Shown here piece by piece: positions 40,688 to 49,559 of a DNA stretch of 64,000 nucleotides. Each line of letters opens with the position of its first letter. The first letter of the stretch is position 1. Both the position numbers and the translations under genes were made by a program. The notes beneath the pieces were generated by a model, which worked only from the letters and a program-made list of their open reading frames with translations, did no database searches and was not told the DNA's origin. Source of the stretch: an uncultured Tateyamaria sp. (GTDB taxonomy: Bacteria > Pseudomonadota > Alphaproteobacteria > Rhodobacterales > Rhodobacteraceae); assembly GCA_947501275.1 (NCBI GenBank), contig CANMVD010000006.1, positions 62,001 through 126,000 on the forward strand, in the 5' to 3' direction.

Positions 40688-41581
40688 TCAGGTCTGGCCG
40701 CTCTCTCCCAACAGGCGCAATGCGTTCTCTTTCAAGATCAAGGGGCGCACATCGTCCTTGAAGGGCGCTGCTTCGAAATCCGCCAGCCAGCGATCCGGTG
40801 TGATGGCCGGCCAGTCCGAGCCAAACAACATCTTCTTTTTCAGGATCGAGTTGGCGTATTTGATGAAAATCTCCGGGAAGTATTTGGGGCTCCAGCCAGA
40901 CATATCATAATAGACGTTGGGCTTGTGCTGGCACACGGCCAACCCCTCTTCGGTCCAGGGGAAAGAGGGATGCGCGAGAACAATCGGCATGTCCGGGAAA
41001 TCCACCGCCACATCATCAAGATACATGGGGTTGGAGTATTTCAATCGCATCCCCATCCCCCCGCGCATCCCCGAGCCGACACCCGTTTGGCCGGTATGAA
41101 ACAGGGTTATGACACCCTCTTCGGCGCAGGCTTCTAGCACGGTGTAGCAGGCCTCGCGGTCATTGGGGAAAAAGCCCTGCATGGTGGGGTGAAACTTGAA
41201 TCCGCGCACACCAAAATTCCGCACCAATCGGCGTACTTCGCGTGCCCCTGCCCGCCCCTTGTGCGGGTCAACGCTGGCAAAGGGGATAAGGATATCGTCG
41301 TTTTCGGCGCACAGCCCCGCCACTTCCTCGTTGGAATAGCGCCGAAAGCCGGTTTCGCGTTCCGCATCGACGGGAAATATCACGGCGGCGATATTGCGTT
41401 CTCGGTAGTAAGCGGCTGTGTCCGTCACTGTGGGCAACATGCCTTCGGCGCCCGCTGGATTGCGGAAATAGGCCGCCATGCCAGCCTGAAATTCGTTGTA
41501 ACCGTCATCGCGGCACGTGTTGCAGGGTTCTTCGGCATGGGTGTGAAAATCAATCGCCCTGACCTTGCTGAAATCGACCAT
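40688..41581 (-). CDS. amidohydrolase family protein (amidohydrolase-2 type)
   Basis: A 297-residue TIM-barrel metal hydrolase or decarboxylase. AGGAGG precedes ATG 41581. Metal-binding H-x-H is in DFHTHAEEP at about 11-19. FGVRGFKFHPTMQGFFPND at about 124-142, VITLFHTGQTGVG and VLAHPSFPWTEEG carry further histidines, and LFGSDWPAITPDRW has the conserved Asp. This subgroup includes pyrone-dicarboxylate lactonase, resorcylate decarboxylase and ACMSD. In this neighbourhood an aromatic or ring-cleavage substrate is likely (inference). It is divergent from the crotonase gene, with tandem repeats between them. Confidence 0.85.
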   Translation of the reverse strand: MVDFSKVRAIDFHTHAEEPCNTCRDDGYNEFQAGMAAYFRNPAGAEGMLPTVTDTAAYYRERNIAAVIFPVDAERETGFRRYSNEEVAGLCAENDDILIPFASVDPHKGRAGAREVRRLVRNFGVRGFKFHPTMQGFFPNDREACYTVLEACAEEGVITLFHTGQTGVGSGMRGGMGMRLKYSNPMYLDDVAVDFPDMPIVLAHPSFPWTEEGLAVCQHKPNVYYDMSGWSPKYFPEIFIKYANSILKKKMLFGSDWPAITPDRWLADFEAAPFKDDVRPLILKENALRLLGESGQT

Positions 41582-41601
41582 GGGCTTGCCTCCTGATTTG
41601 C

Positions 41602-41633
41602 ACAGTAAAACCGCTATACAGTAAAACCGTTAT
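41602..41633. promoter_or_regulatory. two tandem 16-bp repeats between amidohydrolase and crotonase genes
   Basis: ACAGTAAAACCGCTAT (41602-41617) and ACAGTAAAACCGTTAT (41618-41633) are consecutive and differ at one base. They lie in the 95-base divergent promoter region, 21-52 bases before the amidohydrolase ATG. Probably operator sites; the core TAAAACCGTTA resembles the TAAACAGTTTA palindrome before the MarR gene at 46726-46736, so the same regulator may bind both. Confidence 0.65.
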
Positions 41634-41676
41634 TCTATACAACAATCTAGACAAAAACCGAGGAAGGCGTGCAGAC

Positions 41677-42459
41677 ATGGCCACCGGGACTCCTGCGCCA
41701 GATACAATCGACATTGGTATTGATGCTGATATCGCGACGCTGACCTTTAACCGCCCAGACAAGCGCAACGCCATCAACGACGCGCTTGTCGATGCACTGG
41801 ATGAGTTCTTTTCCAACCCACCCAAGGGCATCAATGCAGTCATCCTGACAGGCAGCGGCGGACACTTTTGTGCAGGGCTTGATCTGGCCGAACATGAACA
41901 ACGCGACCCAATCGACAACGTTTTTCATTCCCGCAATTGGCACGCGGTCATGGACCGGATCGAATTCAGCGGTCTGCCTGTAGTTTCGGTTCTGCGCGGC
42001 GCTGTGATTGGCGGCGGACTGGAGATTGCAACGGCCACACATGTGCGCATTGCCGACCCAACGGTGCGGTTTCAACTGCCCGAAGGACGTCGCGGCATTT
42101 TCGTCGGAGGCGGGGCGACCGTGCGGGTCGGCAACATCATCGGCGCGGATCGAATGCGCGAGATGATGTTGACCGGGCGCAGTTACGGCGCCGATGAAGG
42201 CATCGCGCTTGGGTTGTCACACTATTCCGTCAGTGCAGAAGAGGCTTTGCCGTTGGCCCACAAGCTGGCCCGCAAAATCGCGGACAATGCCCCGTTTTCC
42301 AACTACCTCATGATTCAGGCTCTGCCGCGCATCAACAACATGAGCCAGGGCGATGGGTTGTTTACCGAGAGCCTCGCCGCCGCAATGTCCCAAACGACAG
42401 ACGGGGCGAAGGAAGGATTACGGGCCTTTCTGGAAAAGAGAGAACCAAAGTTCAGGTAG
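41677..42459 (+). CDS. enoyl-CoA hydratase/isomerase (crotonase) family protein
   Basis: A 260-residue crotonase-fold enzyme. IATLTFNRPDKRNAINDALV is at about 19-38. The oxyanion loop GSGGHFCAGLDLAEHE is at about 66-81. VLRGAVIGGGLEIATATHVR is at about 108-127, with the second oxyanion Gly in IGGGLE, and VRFQLPEGRRGIFVGGG has the expected catalytic-position Glu. It probably hydrates or cleaves a CoA thioester. The feruloyl-CoA-synthase-like gene nearby suggests a phenylpropenoyl-CoA substrate, but it is not close to the classic hydratase-lyase, so this is inference. It is followed after 31 bases by the monooxygenase. Confidence 0.87.
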   Translation: MATGTPAPDTIDIGIDADIATLTFNRPDKRNAINDALVDALDEFFSNPPKGINAVILTGSGGHFCAGLDLAEHEQRDPIDNVFHSRNWHAVMDRIEFSGLPVVSVLRGAVIGGGLEIATATHVRIADPTVRFQLPEGRRGIFVGGGATVRVGNIIGADRMREMMLTGRSYGADEGIALGLSHYSVSAEEALPLAHKLARKIADNAPFSNYLMIQALPRINNMSQGDGLFTESLAAAMSQTTDGAKEGLRAFLEKREPKFR

Positions 42460-42490
42460 AGTTTGGCAGATCCGGGCAGGAACAGCGACG

Positions 42491-44359
42491 ATGCAATATC
42501 ATTTGAACGGTTACCGCACAGGCAGTCCAGATGTGCACCCCAAGGCCGAACCACGCGAAGACTGTGAGATTGATGTGCTGGTTGTCGGCACGGGTCCGGC
42601 TGGGCTGACCCTCGCGGCCTACCTTGCCGGGTTTGCCGACATCAACACGGTCATTGTTGAACGCAGGGAGGGTCCGCTTGAAAAAGGACAGGCCGATGGC
42701 GTGTCCTGCCGCACGATGGAGATGTTCAACTGTTTCGGGTTTGTCGAACAGGTGATCCGCGAAGCCTATGGCGTCAATGAGGCGACGTTCTGGAAACCGG
42801 ATCCTGATGCTCCGGATGCAATCATGCGCAGCGGACGAGTGCAGGATGTCGAAGACGGCCTGTCAGAGATGCCCCATGTCATCCTGAACCAGGCCCGCGT
42901 GCACGACATGTATCTTGAAGTAATGCGCAATGCGCCGACACGCATGGAGCCTCTTTACGGCCAAACCCTCGTTGATCTGCGCCGCAAAGAGGACGGTTTC
43001 GTTGCCGCCACTTTGGAGGATGCACAAGGTGAGCGTCAGATAAAACGGGCCAGATATGTTGTGGGCTGTGACGGAGCGCGCAGCCGTGTGCGTAAAGCCA
43101 TCGGGTTGGAATTGCAGGGCGACAGCGCAAACAAGGCCTGGGGTGTCATGGACATTCTTGCCACCACGGATTTCCCCGACATCCGCTACAAAAGCCTGAT
43201 CCAGTCCGCCAGCGAAGGCACCATTCTGCTGATCCCGCGCGAAGGTGGTTACATGGTGCGCATGTATGTCGAACTGGACCAGTTGAACCCGGACGAACGG
43301 GTGTCGGCGCGCAATCTGTCGGCACAGGATCTCATCGCTGCGGCAGGTCGCATTCTCAGGCCCTACACGCTGGACGTCAAAGACGTTGTGTGGTGGTCGG
43401 TCTATGAAATCGGTCAGCGTCTTACCCCGGCCTTTGATGACGGTTTGGCTGGGCAAGATCCGCGTATCTTCATTGCTGGCGATGCGTGCCACACCCACAG
43501 TCCCAAGGCCGGTCAGGGCATGAACGTGTCGATGGGAGACGCCTTTAATCTAGGCTGGAAACTGGTGTCGGTGCTGCGCGGGCAGATGCCCGCAGCACTG
43601 TTGCGCAGCTATTCTGCGGAACGCCAGGCTGTGGCGCAGGAACTGATCGACTTTGATCAGGAATTTGCGCGGATCATGAGCGCCCCACCGCAGGATCACG
43701 ATGTGGACGGGCAACGGCGTCATTTGGTGCAGGATTACTTTGTCAAACACGGGCGATATGCGGCAGGCGTTCTCGTGCGCTATGGCCGATCGGATTTTAC
43801 GGGGGATACAACCCATCAACATCTGGCTTCAGGGTTGCAGATCGGCATGCGCTTTCATTCCGCGCCCGTGATCCGGTTGGGAGATGGCAAACCGGTTCAT
43901 CTGGGTCATGTGCAGCAGGCAGATGCGCGATGGCTGTTGTGCGCCTTTACAGGGGGCGGCGGACTATCCGCGCAATTGGCGCGCTTGGGCGCGTTTGGGG
44001 CGTGGCTACACCACGATCCCGCCTCGCCCGTCCTGCGCTATACCCCCAAAGGTGCGGACCCTGATGCTCTGTTCGATGCCCGGTGTGTACTCGACGCCCA
44101 TCACCACGATCTGTCAGTTGCCGATCTGTCAGCCGCCTTCCGGCCCACTAAGGGTCGCTTTGGGCTGATCGACTATGAAAAAGCATTTTGCGTCAATCGC
44201 TTGTCAGGTGAAGACATCTACCAGATGCGCGGCATTGATCGCACCCATGGGTGCCTCGCCATCATTCGCCCCGATCAGCACATTGCCGATATTCTGCCTT
44301 TGACGGATACCGCCCGTCTGGCTGCGTACTTTGATCGCATCATGATTGCGCCGCGTTAA
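42491..44359 (+). CDS. FAD-dependent aromatic monooxygenase, phenol 2-monooxygenase/3-hydroxybenzoate 4-monooxygenase type
   Basis: A 622-residue flavoprotein hydroxylase from ATG 42491. The Rossmann motif is VLVVGTGPAGLTLAAYLAG at about 33-51. GCDGARSRVRKAIG (DG motif) is at about 192-205 and IAGDACHTHSPKAGQGMNVS (GD motif) at about 326-345. The C-terminal 160 residues form the thioredoxin-like phenol hydroxylase dimerisation domain. The opening MQYHLNGYRTGSP is typical of this group. It uses NAD(P)H and O2 to hydroxylate a phenolic ring. Co-directional with the crotonase, convergent with the ligase gene. Confidence 0.9.
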   Translation: MQYHLNGYRTGSPDVHPKAEPREDCEIDVLVVGTGPAGLTLAAYLAGFADINTVIVERREGPLEKGQADGVSCRTMEMFNCFGFVEQVIREAYGVNEATFWKPDPDAPDAIMRSGRVQDVEDGLSEMPHVILNQARVHDMYLEVMRNAPTRMEPLYGQTLVDLRRKEDGFVAATLEDAQGERQIKRARYVVGCDGARSRVRKAIGLELQGDSANKAWGVMDILATTDFPDIRYKSLIQSASEGTILLIPREGGYMVRMYVELDQLNPDERVSARNLSAQDLIAAAGRILRPYTLDVKDVVWWSVYEIGQRLTPAFDDGLAGQDPRIFIAGDACHTHSPKAGQGMNVSMGDAFNLGWKLVSVLRGQMPAALLRSYSAERQAVAQELIDFDQEFARIMSAPPQDHDVDGQRRHLVQDYFVKHGRYAAGVLVRYGRSDFTGDTTHQHLASGLQIGMRFHSAPVIRLGDGKPVHLGHVQQADARWLLCAFTGGGGLSAQLARLGAFGAWLHHDPASPVLRYTPKGADPDALFDARCVLDAHHHDLSVADLSAAFRPTKGRFGLIDYEKAFCVNRLSGEDIYQMRGIDRTHGCLAIIRPDQHIADILPLTDTARLAAYFDRIMIAPR

Positions 44360-44378
44360 GGCCACTTCCGAAGATGCT

Positions 44379-46145
44379 TTAGATCGTCATGGCGCCCTGC
44401 GTCCCCGCAAAAAGTGCCTCGATCAGATCCACATTGTGCGCGCGCATGGCGCGTTGGTTCAGCGATCCTTTTTCGGTAACTTCGCCACGATCGAAACTGG
44501 GTGGGCTGTCCAGAATAATCACGCGGCATACGCGGCTTGCAGACCCGGTGGCCGTTTGGGCATGGTCGGACAGGTGACGCTGGATCTTGGTGAGACATGT
44601 TTGCGGTGTCATCGCCTTTGCGCTGTCTGACAGCATCAACAAAGCACCAAGTTCGCGCTCGTTCTCGCCCACGATAACAGCATCGCGCACGAGACCACCC
44701 ATGGCATCGACAAGGCCCGCGCGGACCGCCCCGACAGCCACCCATGTACCCGTCGACAGTTTGAAATTCTCGGCAATGCGCCCATCAAAGAAAAAGCCCT
44801 TGGACAGATCATCAGGGTCCGCAGGGCGCAGTGCATCGCCCATCTTGTAGTACCCTTCGTTATCAAAGGCCTCGGCAGTTTTCGCTGTGTCCCCGTAATA
44901 CCCGGGGGTGATGCTGGGCCCTTTCAGGCGCAACTCCATCTTGCCGCCCGTGGGCACCAGTTTCATCGACAAACCGCGCATGGGCACACCGACATTGCCT
45001 GCCCTGTCCTGCACATCCGTGCAGGCAAGCGCGGCGGGGGCGGTCTCGGTTGAGCCAAGGCTTGTGGCCAGCAGAACCTCCCGCCCCGTGGTCCTGAGAC
45101 CAATGGCGCGCAACCGGTCCCATGTATGCTGCGCCATCCCGGCCCCTGCGTAAAACATCATCCCAAGGCGGGAAAAGAACGTCTGCGCTAAGGCACTGTC
45201 CGTTTCCAGCGCCTCGACAAGCGCATCCCACCCAACAGGCACGTTGAAATACCATGTGCAGGCGATCTCGCGCAGATTGCGGATGGTTTCGTCAATCCGG
45301 CCGGGCATGGGTTTGCCGTCATCGATGTAATATGTCCCGCCATTGGTCAGCACGAGGTAAGACACCTTGTTGCCCGCCGCCGTGTGGTTCCATGGGGCCC
45401 AGTCCAGCACCACTGGCGGTGCGTGGGTCAGAAACCGATAGCAATCGCGCACCATGGCCTGCATCGCGCAAATCATGGTGTTGGTGTTGATCACCGCCTT
45501 GGGAGAGCCCGTTGAGCCAGAGGTAAACAGGTATTTCACAACCGTAGCGCTGCTGACCTGTGCCCGCGCCTCTACGCTGCCCTCGGCATCGCCATGCAAC
45601 AGCATTTCATAGTCGATGGCGCCGGGCATGGTGTTGCGGACGTTGATGATGGCGCAGTCCTGCGGTGCAATGGCTTCAATCGCGGGCGAAAACGCGGTGC
45701 CGTCATCGGCAAAGATCGCACCGGGACCAAGCAGAGCAACGATATCCTTCAGCTTGGCGTGATCGCCGGATTTCAGCGCGTAGGCAGGGGATACCGGCGC
45801 ATAAGGAATGCCAACATAGAAGCAGGCCGCGCCCAATATCCCGTGCTCAAGGCTGTTTTCCGACAGGATCAACAGCGGACGTTCTGCACCCAACCCCATG
45901 GCCAGCAACGCCGCACCAATCGCACGGGCCTGCGCGCGCGCTGCGCCATATGAAATCGTCTGCCATGCATCATCCGCTCCGCGCCGTGCCAGCCAGGAAC
46001 GATCAGGCGCGACATCGGCCCAATGGTCCAGATAATCTGCCAGTGTCGGTAAGTGATCCTGCAATGGCGCACATTGTTGCATCAAGATGTTGCCATCCGG
46101 TCGATGCCGGATGTCAAAGCGCGGAGACCAGAACCTATCGGTCAT
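44379..46145 (-). CDS. feruloyl-CoA synthase-like AMP-dependent ligase
   Basis: A 588-residue ANL-superfamily ligase. GAGGTGGT precedes ATG 46145. The phosphate loop YLFTSGSTGSPKAVINTN is at about 205-222. Further blocks are VVLDWAPWNHTAAGNKVSYL, MMFYAGAGMAQHTWDRL and the adenylate motif TSLGSTETAPAAL, followed by GYYKMGDALRPAD and FFFDGRIAENFKL. The W-x-P-W-N-H-T and AEN-F-K-L forms are those of feruloyl-CoA synthases, which activate hydroxycinnamates such as ferulate, caffeate or coumarate. In an operon with the MarR gene 52 bases upstream, a pairing known from fer clusters. Confidence 0.88.
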   Translation of the reverse strand: MTDRFWSPRFDIRHRPDGNILMQQCAPLQDHLPTLADYLDHWADVAPDRSWLARRGADDAWQTISYGAARAQARAIGAALLAMGLGAERPLLILSENSLEHGILGAACFYVGIPYAPVSPAYALKSGDHAKLKDIVALLGPGAIFADDGTAFSPAIEAIAPQDCAIINVRNTMPGAIDYEMLLHGDAEGSVEARAQVSSATVVKYLFTSGSTGSPKAVINTNTMICAMQAMVRDCYRFLTHAPPVVLDWAPWNHTAAGNKVSYLVLTNGGTYYIDDGKPMPGRIDETIRNLREIACTWYFNVPVGWDALVEALETDSALAQTFFSRLGMMFYAGAGMAQHTWDRLRAIGLRTTGREVLLATSLGSTETAPAALACTDVQDRAGNVGVPMRGLSMKLVPTGGKMELRLKGPSITPGYYGDTAKTAEAFDNEGYYKMGDALRPADPDDLSKGFFFDGRIAENFKLSTGTWVAVGAVRAGLVDAMGGLVRDAVIVGENERELGALLMLSDSAKAMTPQTCLTKIQRHLSDHAQTATGSASRVCRVIILDSPPSFDRGEVTEKGSLNQRAMRAHNVDLIEALFAGTQGAMTI

Positions 46146-46197
46146 ACCACCTCACATGTTCCGGCGAACCCGTCGGCGAACGACCTGCCTTGCGCCC

Positions 46198-46671
46198 TCA
46201 TCCCGCATCATTGCCAACACCGCGTATCTTCTTGAGAAGGCGCAATAATGTCTGCTTCTCTTTGTCAGACATCTCCGCAAACAGCCGATCTTCATGGGCG
46301 CGAACTCGCGCGGTCATGCGGGCATGTGCGGCCTCTCCCTGCGGCGTAGGCGCCAGCGCCTGAACGCGGCGATCCCCCGGCACTGCCTGCCGTTTGAGAT
46401 AGCCATAGCCTTCCAGTTCATCCACGATCGCCACCAGACCGGAGCGTTCAATGCCCAGCATCCGTGCCAGCGCGCTTTGGGTGATGTTTGGATTTTCCAC
46501 GGTAAGCGTGAGAGCCGAAAACACCCGCGCAGACAGTCCATCCTGGCCCAGTGCCGCGCGAAAATCCTCTTGCACCACGACATAGGCGCGTTTGAGGTTG
46601 TAGCCCACAAGGCTTTCCAACCCTGACGGATTGTCGGCAGCTTTGGCAGCGGTATGGCCTGGTTTTTCCAT
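46198..46671 (-). CDS. MarR-family transcriptional regulator (FerC/HcaR-like by context)
   Basis: A 157-residue winged-helix protein. FRAALGQDGLSARVFSALTL is at about 37-56, NITQSALARMLGIERSGLVA is the recognition region at about 62-81, then the wing KRQAVPGDRRVQALAPTPQG at about 93-112 and a C-terminal dimerisation helix. Phenylpropenoid MarR repressors in the same arrangement respond to hydroxycinnamoyl-CoA thioesters, which the downstream ligase would produce; that effector is an inference here. A palindrome lies upstream at 46716-46745. Confidence 0.88.
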   Translation of the reverse strand: MEKPGHTAAKAADNPSGLESLVGYNLKRAYVVVQEDFRAALGQDGLSARVFSALTLTVENPNITQSALARMLGIERSGLVAIVDELEGYGYLKRQAVPGDRRVQALAPTPQGEAAHARMTARVRAHEDRLFAEMSDKEKQTLLRLLKKIRGVGNDAG

Positions 46672-46715
46672 CGCGTTTGACCCCAGTGAAGTGCGCTGGA
46701 GTCTAAAGCGATATC

Positions 46716-46745
46716 GTTACAGTGGTAAACAGTTTAATTTGTAAC
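46716..46745 (-). promoter_or_regulatory. nested palindrome upstream of the MarR gene
   Basis: TAAACAGTTTA (46726-46736) is a perfect 11-bp palindrome around a central A, inside outer arms GTTACA (46716-46721) and TGTAAC (46740-46745). It lies 45-74 bases before the MarR ATG. Suited to a dimeric regulator such as MarR itself; autoregulation is inferred. Confidence 0.6.
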
Positions 46746-46784
46746 GCGTCCTGACATTAGCACACACGCACTGCTGTCACTTGC

Positions 46785-47942
46785 CTATAAAGCCGCTGAG
46801 AGCACGTGCATGTAGTCCGCTTCGCTCAGCGCCACGGCGTTTTTCTGGCTGGAGGAGGCGGCCATGCCCTTTTTGGCCAATTCTGGCAGATCCCCTGCGC
46901 TCAGACCCCAATGTGACAGATAGGGCAGGCCCTTGCCATCAATCCACGATGTAAAACCAGACAAAGGGTCAGCACGATCTGTTGGCGCAAAGGTGGCGCG
47001 CGCGGCCTCGATGCAATGCAGAATACGGGCGTGGCCGGGTGATCCATGCGCAGCGCGCGACAGGTTCTGGTGCAAGACAGGGCCAAGCAGCCGACCGCAC
47101 AGCGCTCCATGCGGCGCATCAAAACGCCCCCCGATCACCGAAGCCAGACCATGCGCGGCCCCCAATCCCGAATTCGCCAACGCAAGTCCACTGACGTGAC
47201 TAACCCATGCCAGATCGCGCCATGCTGCCGGATCGCCCGTGTCGATCACCTGCTTGAGCACATCAAGCGCCGTGGCGCTGACCGACCCGGTAAGCGCCTG
47301 CGAAAACGGGGTTGCGGCGTTTGAGGTATGGCTTTCGAAAATCTGGGTAACAGCATCCAGACCGGAATTCAGGACAACTCCGGCTGGCGCGCCTTGCATC
47401 AGATCTGGATCGACAATTGCCACTGTTGGAAACAGCCCCCGCCCCCGCAAGCTGATTTTGGCGGCTTGATCCGGCACGCCGATGACTGCGTTGGCTGTAA
47501 CTTCAGCGCCAGTACCCGCTGTTGTCGGCAATGCGATGCAGGGCAGTCGGAATGGTCCCTGCATTTGGGAAGCACTGAGCGCGCGCAGGTCGTCATATGT
47601 GCGCACGCCATGAGACAACGCACAACACACCGCCTTGCCCAGATCAATCGCGGCCCCACCACCGCAGGCCACAACGGCATCAACGGGTGTGTCGACCAGT
47701 TGCGCAAGTGCATTGTTGAGCGTGTCGACCGTCGGTTCGCCTGTGCAAATCAGGGGCACAATCGTCGCGCCGACCTCGTGCAGACAAGTCATAACCGGAT
47801 CTGCCGCACCGCTGCGCCCGTTTATCAGCAGCACAGTTTGCACGCCATCAGGCAACGCAGCCCCGATACGCGTATGAGCCCCCGTGCCAAACCACACGTG
47901 CGTCGGGCAAGTGTATGAAAAATCGGCTGAATGAGGCTCCAT
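46785..47942 (-). CDS. iron-type alcohol dehydrogenase at the end of the glycerol operon
   Basis: A 385-residue group III (Fe-ADH) dehydrogenase from ATG 47942, separated from the glpK stop by one base. The nucleotide motif VVACGGGAAIDLGKAV is at about 89-104, and ALPTTAGTGAEVTANAVIG at about 138-156. Metal ligands: GLDAVTQIFESH gives the Asp, but the usual second-position His is Gln; GAAHGLASVIGG and APHGALCG supply two His. Placement with glpK suggests oxidation of glycerol or a related polyol or aldehyde (inference). The Gln form occurs in some sub-branches, so it may still be active. Confidence 0.85.
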   Translation of the reverse strand: MEPHSADFSYTCPTHVWFGTGAHTRIGAALPDGVQTVLLINGRSGAADPVMTCLHEVGATIVPLICTGEPTVDTLNNALAQLVDTPVDAVVACGGGAAIDLGKAVCCALSHGVRTYDDLRALSASQMQGPFRLPCIALPTTAGTGAEVTANAVIGVPDQAAKISLRGRGLFPTVAIVDPDLMQGAPAGVVLNSGLDAVTQIFESHTSNAATPFSQALTGSVSATALDVLKQVIDTGDPAAWRDLAWVSHVSGLALANSGLGAAHGLASVIGGRFDAPHGALCGRLLGPVLHQNLSRAAHGSPGHARILHCIEAARATFAPTDRADPLSGFTSWIDGKGLPYLSHWGLSAGDLPELAKKGMAASSSQKNAVALSEADYMHVLSAAL

Positions 47943-47943
47943 G

Positions 47944-49431
47944 TCAGTAGCTGAGCGTGGCGGTAACGGCACGCTGCCAGTCGCCATATTTGCGGTCCCT
48001 CGTGTGCGCTGTCATGGTCGGCAGGAATTGACGTTCTAGCGCCCATTGCTTGGCAAATTCCGCTTGCCCCGGCATGGCGCCAACCTTCATGCCCGCAAGC
48101 CACGCCACGCCCAGTGCCGTTGTCTCAAGAACGGACGGGCGGTCTACTGGGGCATCAATAATGTCGGCCAGAAATTGCATCGCCCAATCCGACGCGCTCA
48201 TCCCACCGTCTACACGCAAAACAGCGGAGCCCCCCTGCCCGTCCCAATCCGCACGCATCGCGTCCAACAAGTCGCGGGTTTGATATCCGACACTTTCCAA
48301 TGCGGCCTTGGCCAGTTCACTGGGCCCGGAATTGCGCGTCAGACCAAAGACAGCGCCACGGCATTCGGGGTTCCAATAGGGCGCGCCCAAGCCGGTGAAG
48401 GCAGGCACAAGCACCACCGATTGCGTATCGTCTGCGGCCTCAGCGAGGGGTTGCGTTTCCGAGGCTTCACGCACGATTTTCAGACCATCACGCAGCCACT
48501 GCACAACCGCGCCAGCGATAAATATCGACCCCTCCAAGGCATAGGTCGGCTTGCCATTCAATTGATAGGCGATGGTGGTCAAAAGCCGATTGTTTGACCG
48601 CACCGGAGTGTCGCCCGTGTTCAGAAGGGCAAAACACCCGGTGCCATATGTCGATTTGAGCATACCGGGTTCAAAGCAGGCCTGCCCAATGGTGGCAGCC
48701 TGCTGATCGCCTGCCACACCACAGATCGGTATCGCACGACCAAAGAGATCGGAGCGGCAGGTGCCAAAGTCGTCTGCGCTGTCCTTGACCTCGGGCAACA
48801 TGTCCATGGGTATATCGAACAGGTCGCAAATCGTCTGGCTCCACCGCCCCTTGCGGATGTCATAGAGCATCGTGCGTGCCGCGTTTGTTGCGTCGGTGAC
48901 GTGGGACTTGCCGCCCGTCAGCTTCCAGATCAGGAATGTGTCCACCGTGCCAAACAGCAATTCGCCACGGCGTGCCATGTCACGGGCACCGTCGACGTTA
49001 TCAAGGATCCACTTGAGCTTGGTTGCGGAGAAGTACGGATCAAGCAACAGGCCGGTGCGGTCTGCAAACATTTCCGCGTGTCCGTCTGCATGGAGGCTTT
49101 TGCAGTATTCGGCTGTGCGTCGGTCCTGCCAGACAATCGCATTGTAGATTGGCTGACCCGTGGTGCGGTTCCATACAACCGTGGTTTCACGCTGGTTGGT
49201 GATGCCGATGGATGTGATGCTGCCAGCGTCTATGCTGGCGCGTTCGATGACTGCGCGGCACGTGGCGGCGGTTGTTGTCCAAAGATCCTGTGGGTCGTGT
49301 TCCACCCAGCCCGAATCCGGAAAAATCTGCGGGAATTCTTCCTGAGCGCTGGCCACGGGGGCGAGCGCTTGGTCAAACAGGATGGCGCGCGTGGATGTCG
49401 TGCCTTGGTCGATGGCCATTAAATATGTCAT
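47944..49431 (-). CDS. glpK: glycerol kinase
   Basis: A 495-residue FGGY-family kinase, the normal GlpK length. It forms sn-glycerol 3-phosphate from glycerol and ATP. The N-terminal phosphate loop is [17 protein letters not shown] at about 5-21. [20 protein letters not shown] at about 77-96 and WQDRRTA are GlpK-specific. [20 protein letters not shown] at about 240-259 and [20 protein letters not shown] follow. It is downstream of glpV across 128 bases with a hairpin, in the same operon as glpD and the transporter; its product is the GlpD substrate. Confidence 0.96.
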   Translation of the reverse strand: MTYLMAIDQGTTSTRAILFDQALAPVASAQEEFPQIFPDSGWVEHDPQDLWTTTAATCRAVIERASIDAGSITSIGITNQRETTVVWNRTTGQPIYNAIVWQDRRTAEYCKSLHADGHAEMFADRTGLLLDPYFSATKLKWILDNVDGARDMARRGELLFGTVDTFLIWKLTGGKSHVTDATNAARTMLYDIRKGRWSQTICDLFDIPMDMLPEVKDSADDFGTCRSDLFGRAIPICGVAGDQQAATIGQACFEPGMLKSTYGTGCFALLNTGDTPVRSNNRLLTTIAYQLNGKPTYALEGSIFIAGAVVQWLRDGLKIVREASETQPLAEAADDTQSVVLVPAFTGLGAPYWNPECRGAVFGLTRNSGPSELAKAALESVGYQTRDLLDAMRADWDGQGGSAVLRVDGGMSASDWAMQFLADIIDAPVDRPSVLETTALGVAWLAGMKVGAMPGQAEFAKQWALERQFLPTMTAHTRDRKYGDWQRAVTATLSY

Positions 49432-49517
49432 GTCACAGGTCCTTGACGGGTTGGACGCAGCACTGCACGGCCCAGTGACAGGGGATGCGCGGCCGTCGGT
49501 ACATCAGGGGAAAAGGT

Positions 49518-49545
49518 GATGCGAGGCGACAGAGCGCCCCGCATC
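49518..49545 (-). promoter_or_regulatory. hairpin between glpV and glpK
   Basis: GATGCG-A-GGCG (49518-49528) faces CGCC-C-CGCATC (49535-49545): ten base pairs with one A/C mismatch and a 6-base loop. It lies 15 bases after the glpV stop on the minus-strand message and has no T-run. It parallels the hairpins after the other binding-protein genes in this window. Confidence 0.65.
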
Positions 49546-49559
49546 TGGGAGACCCCGGC

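Noticed and set aside
41602-41633. start of a CRISPR array
   Set aside because: Only two copies, directly adjacent without spacers, in a promoter; no cas genes.
41677-42459. naming the crotonase as feruloyl-CoA hydratase-lyase (ech/ferB)
   Set aside because: It has the crotonase fold and suitable context but the sequence differs from the known hydratase-lyase in the regions I can recall, so no gene symbol is given.
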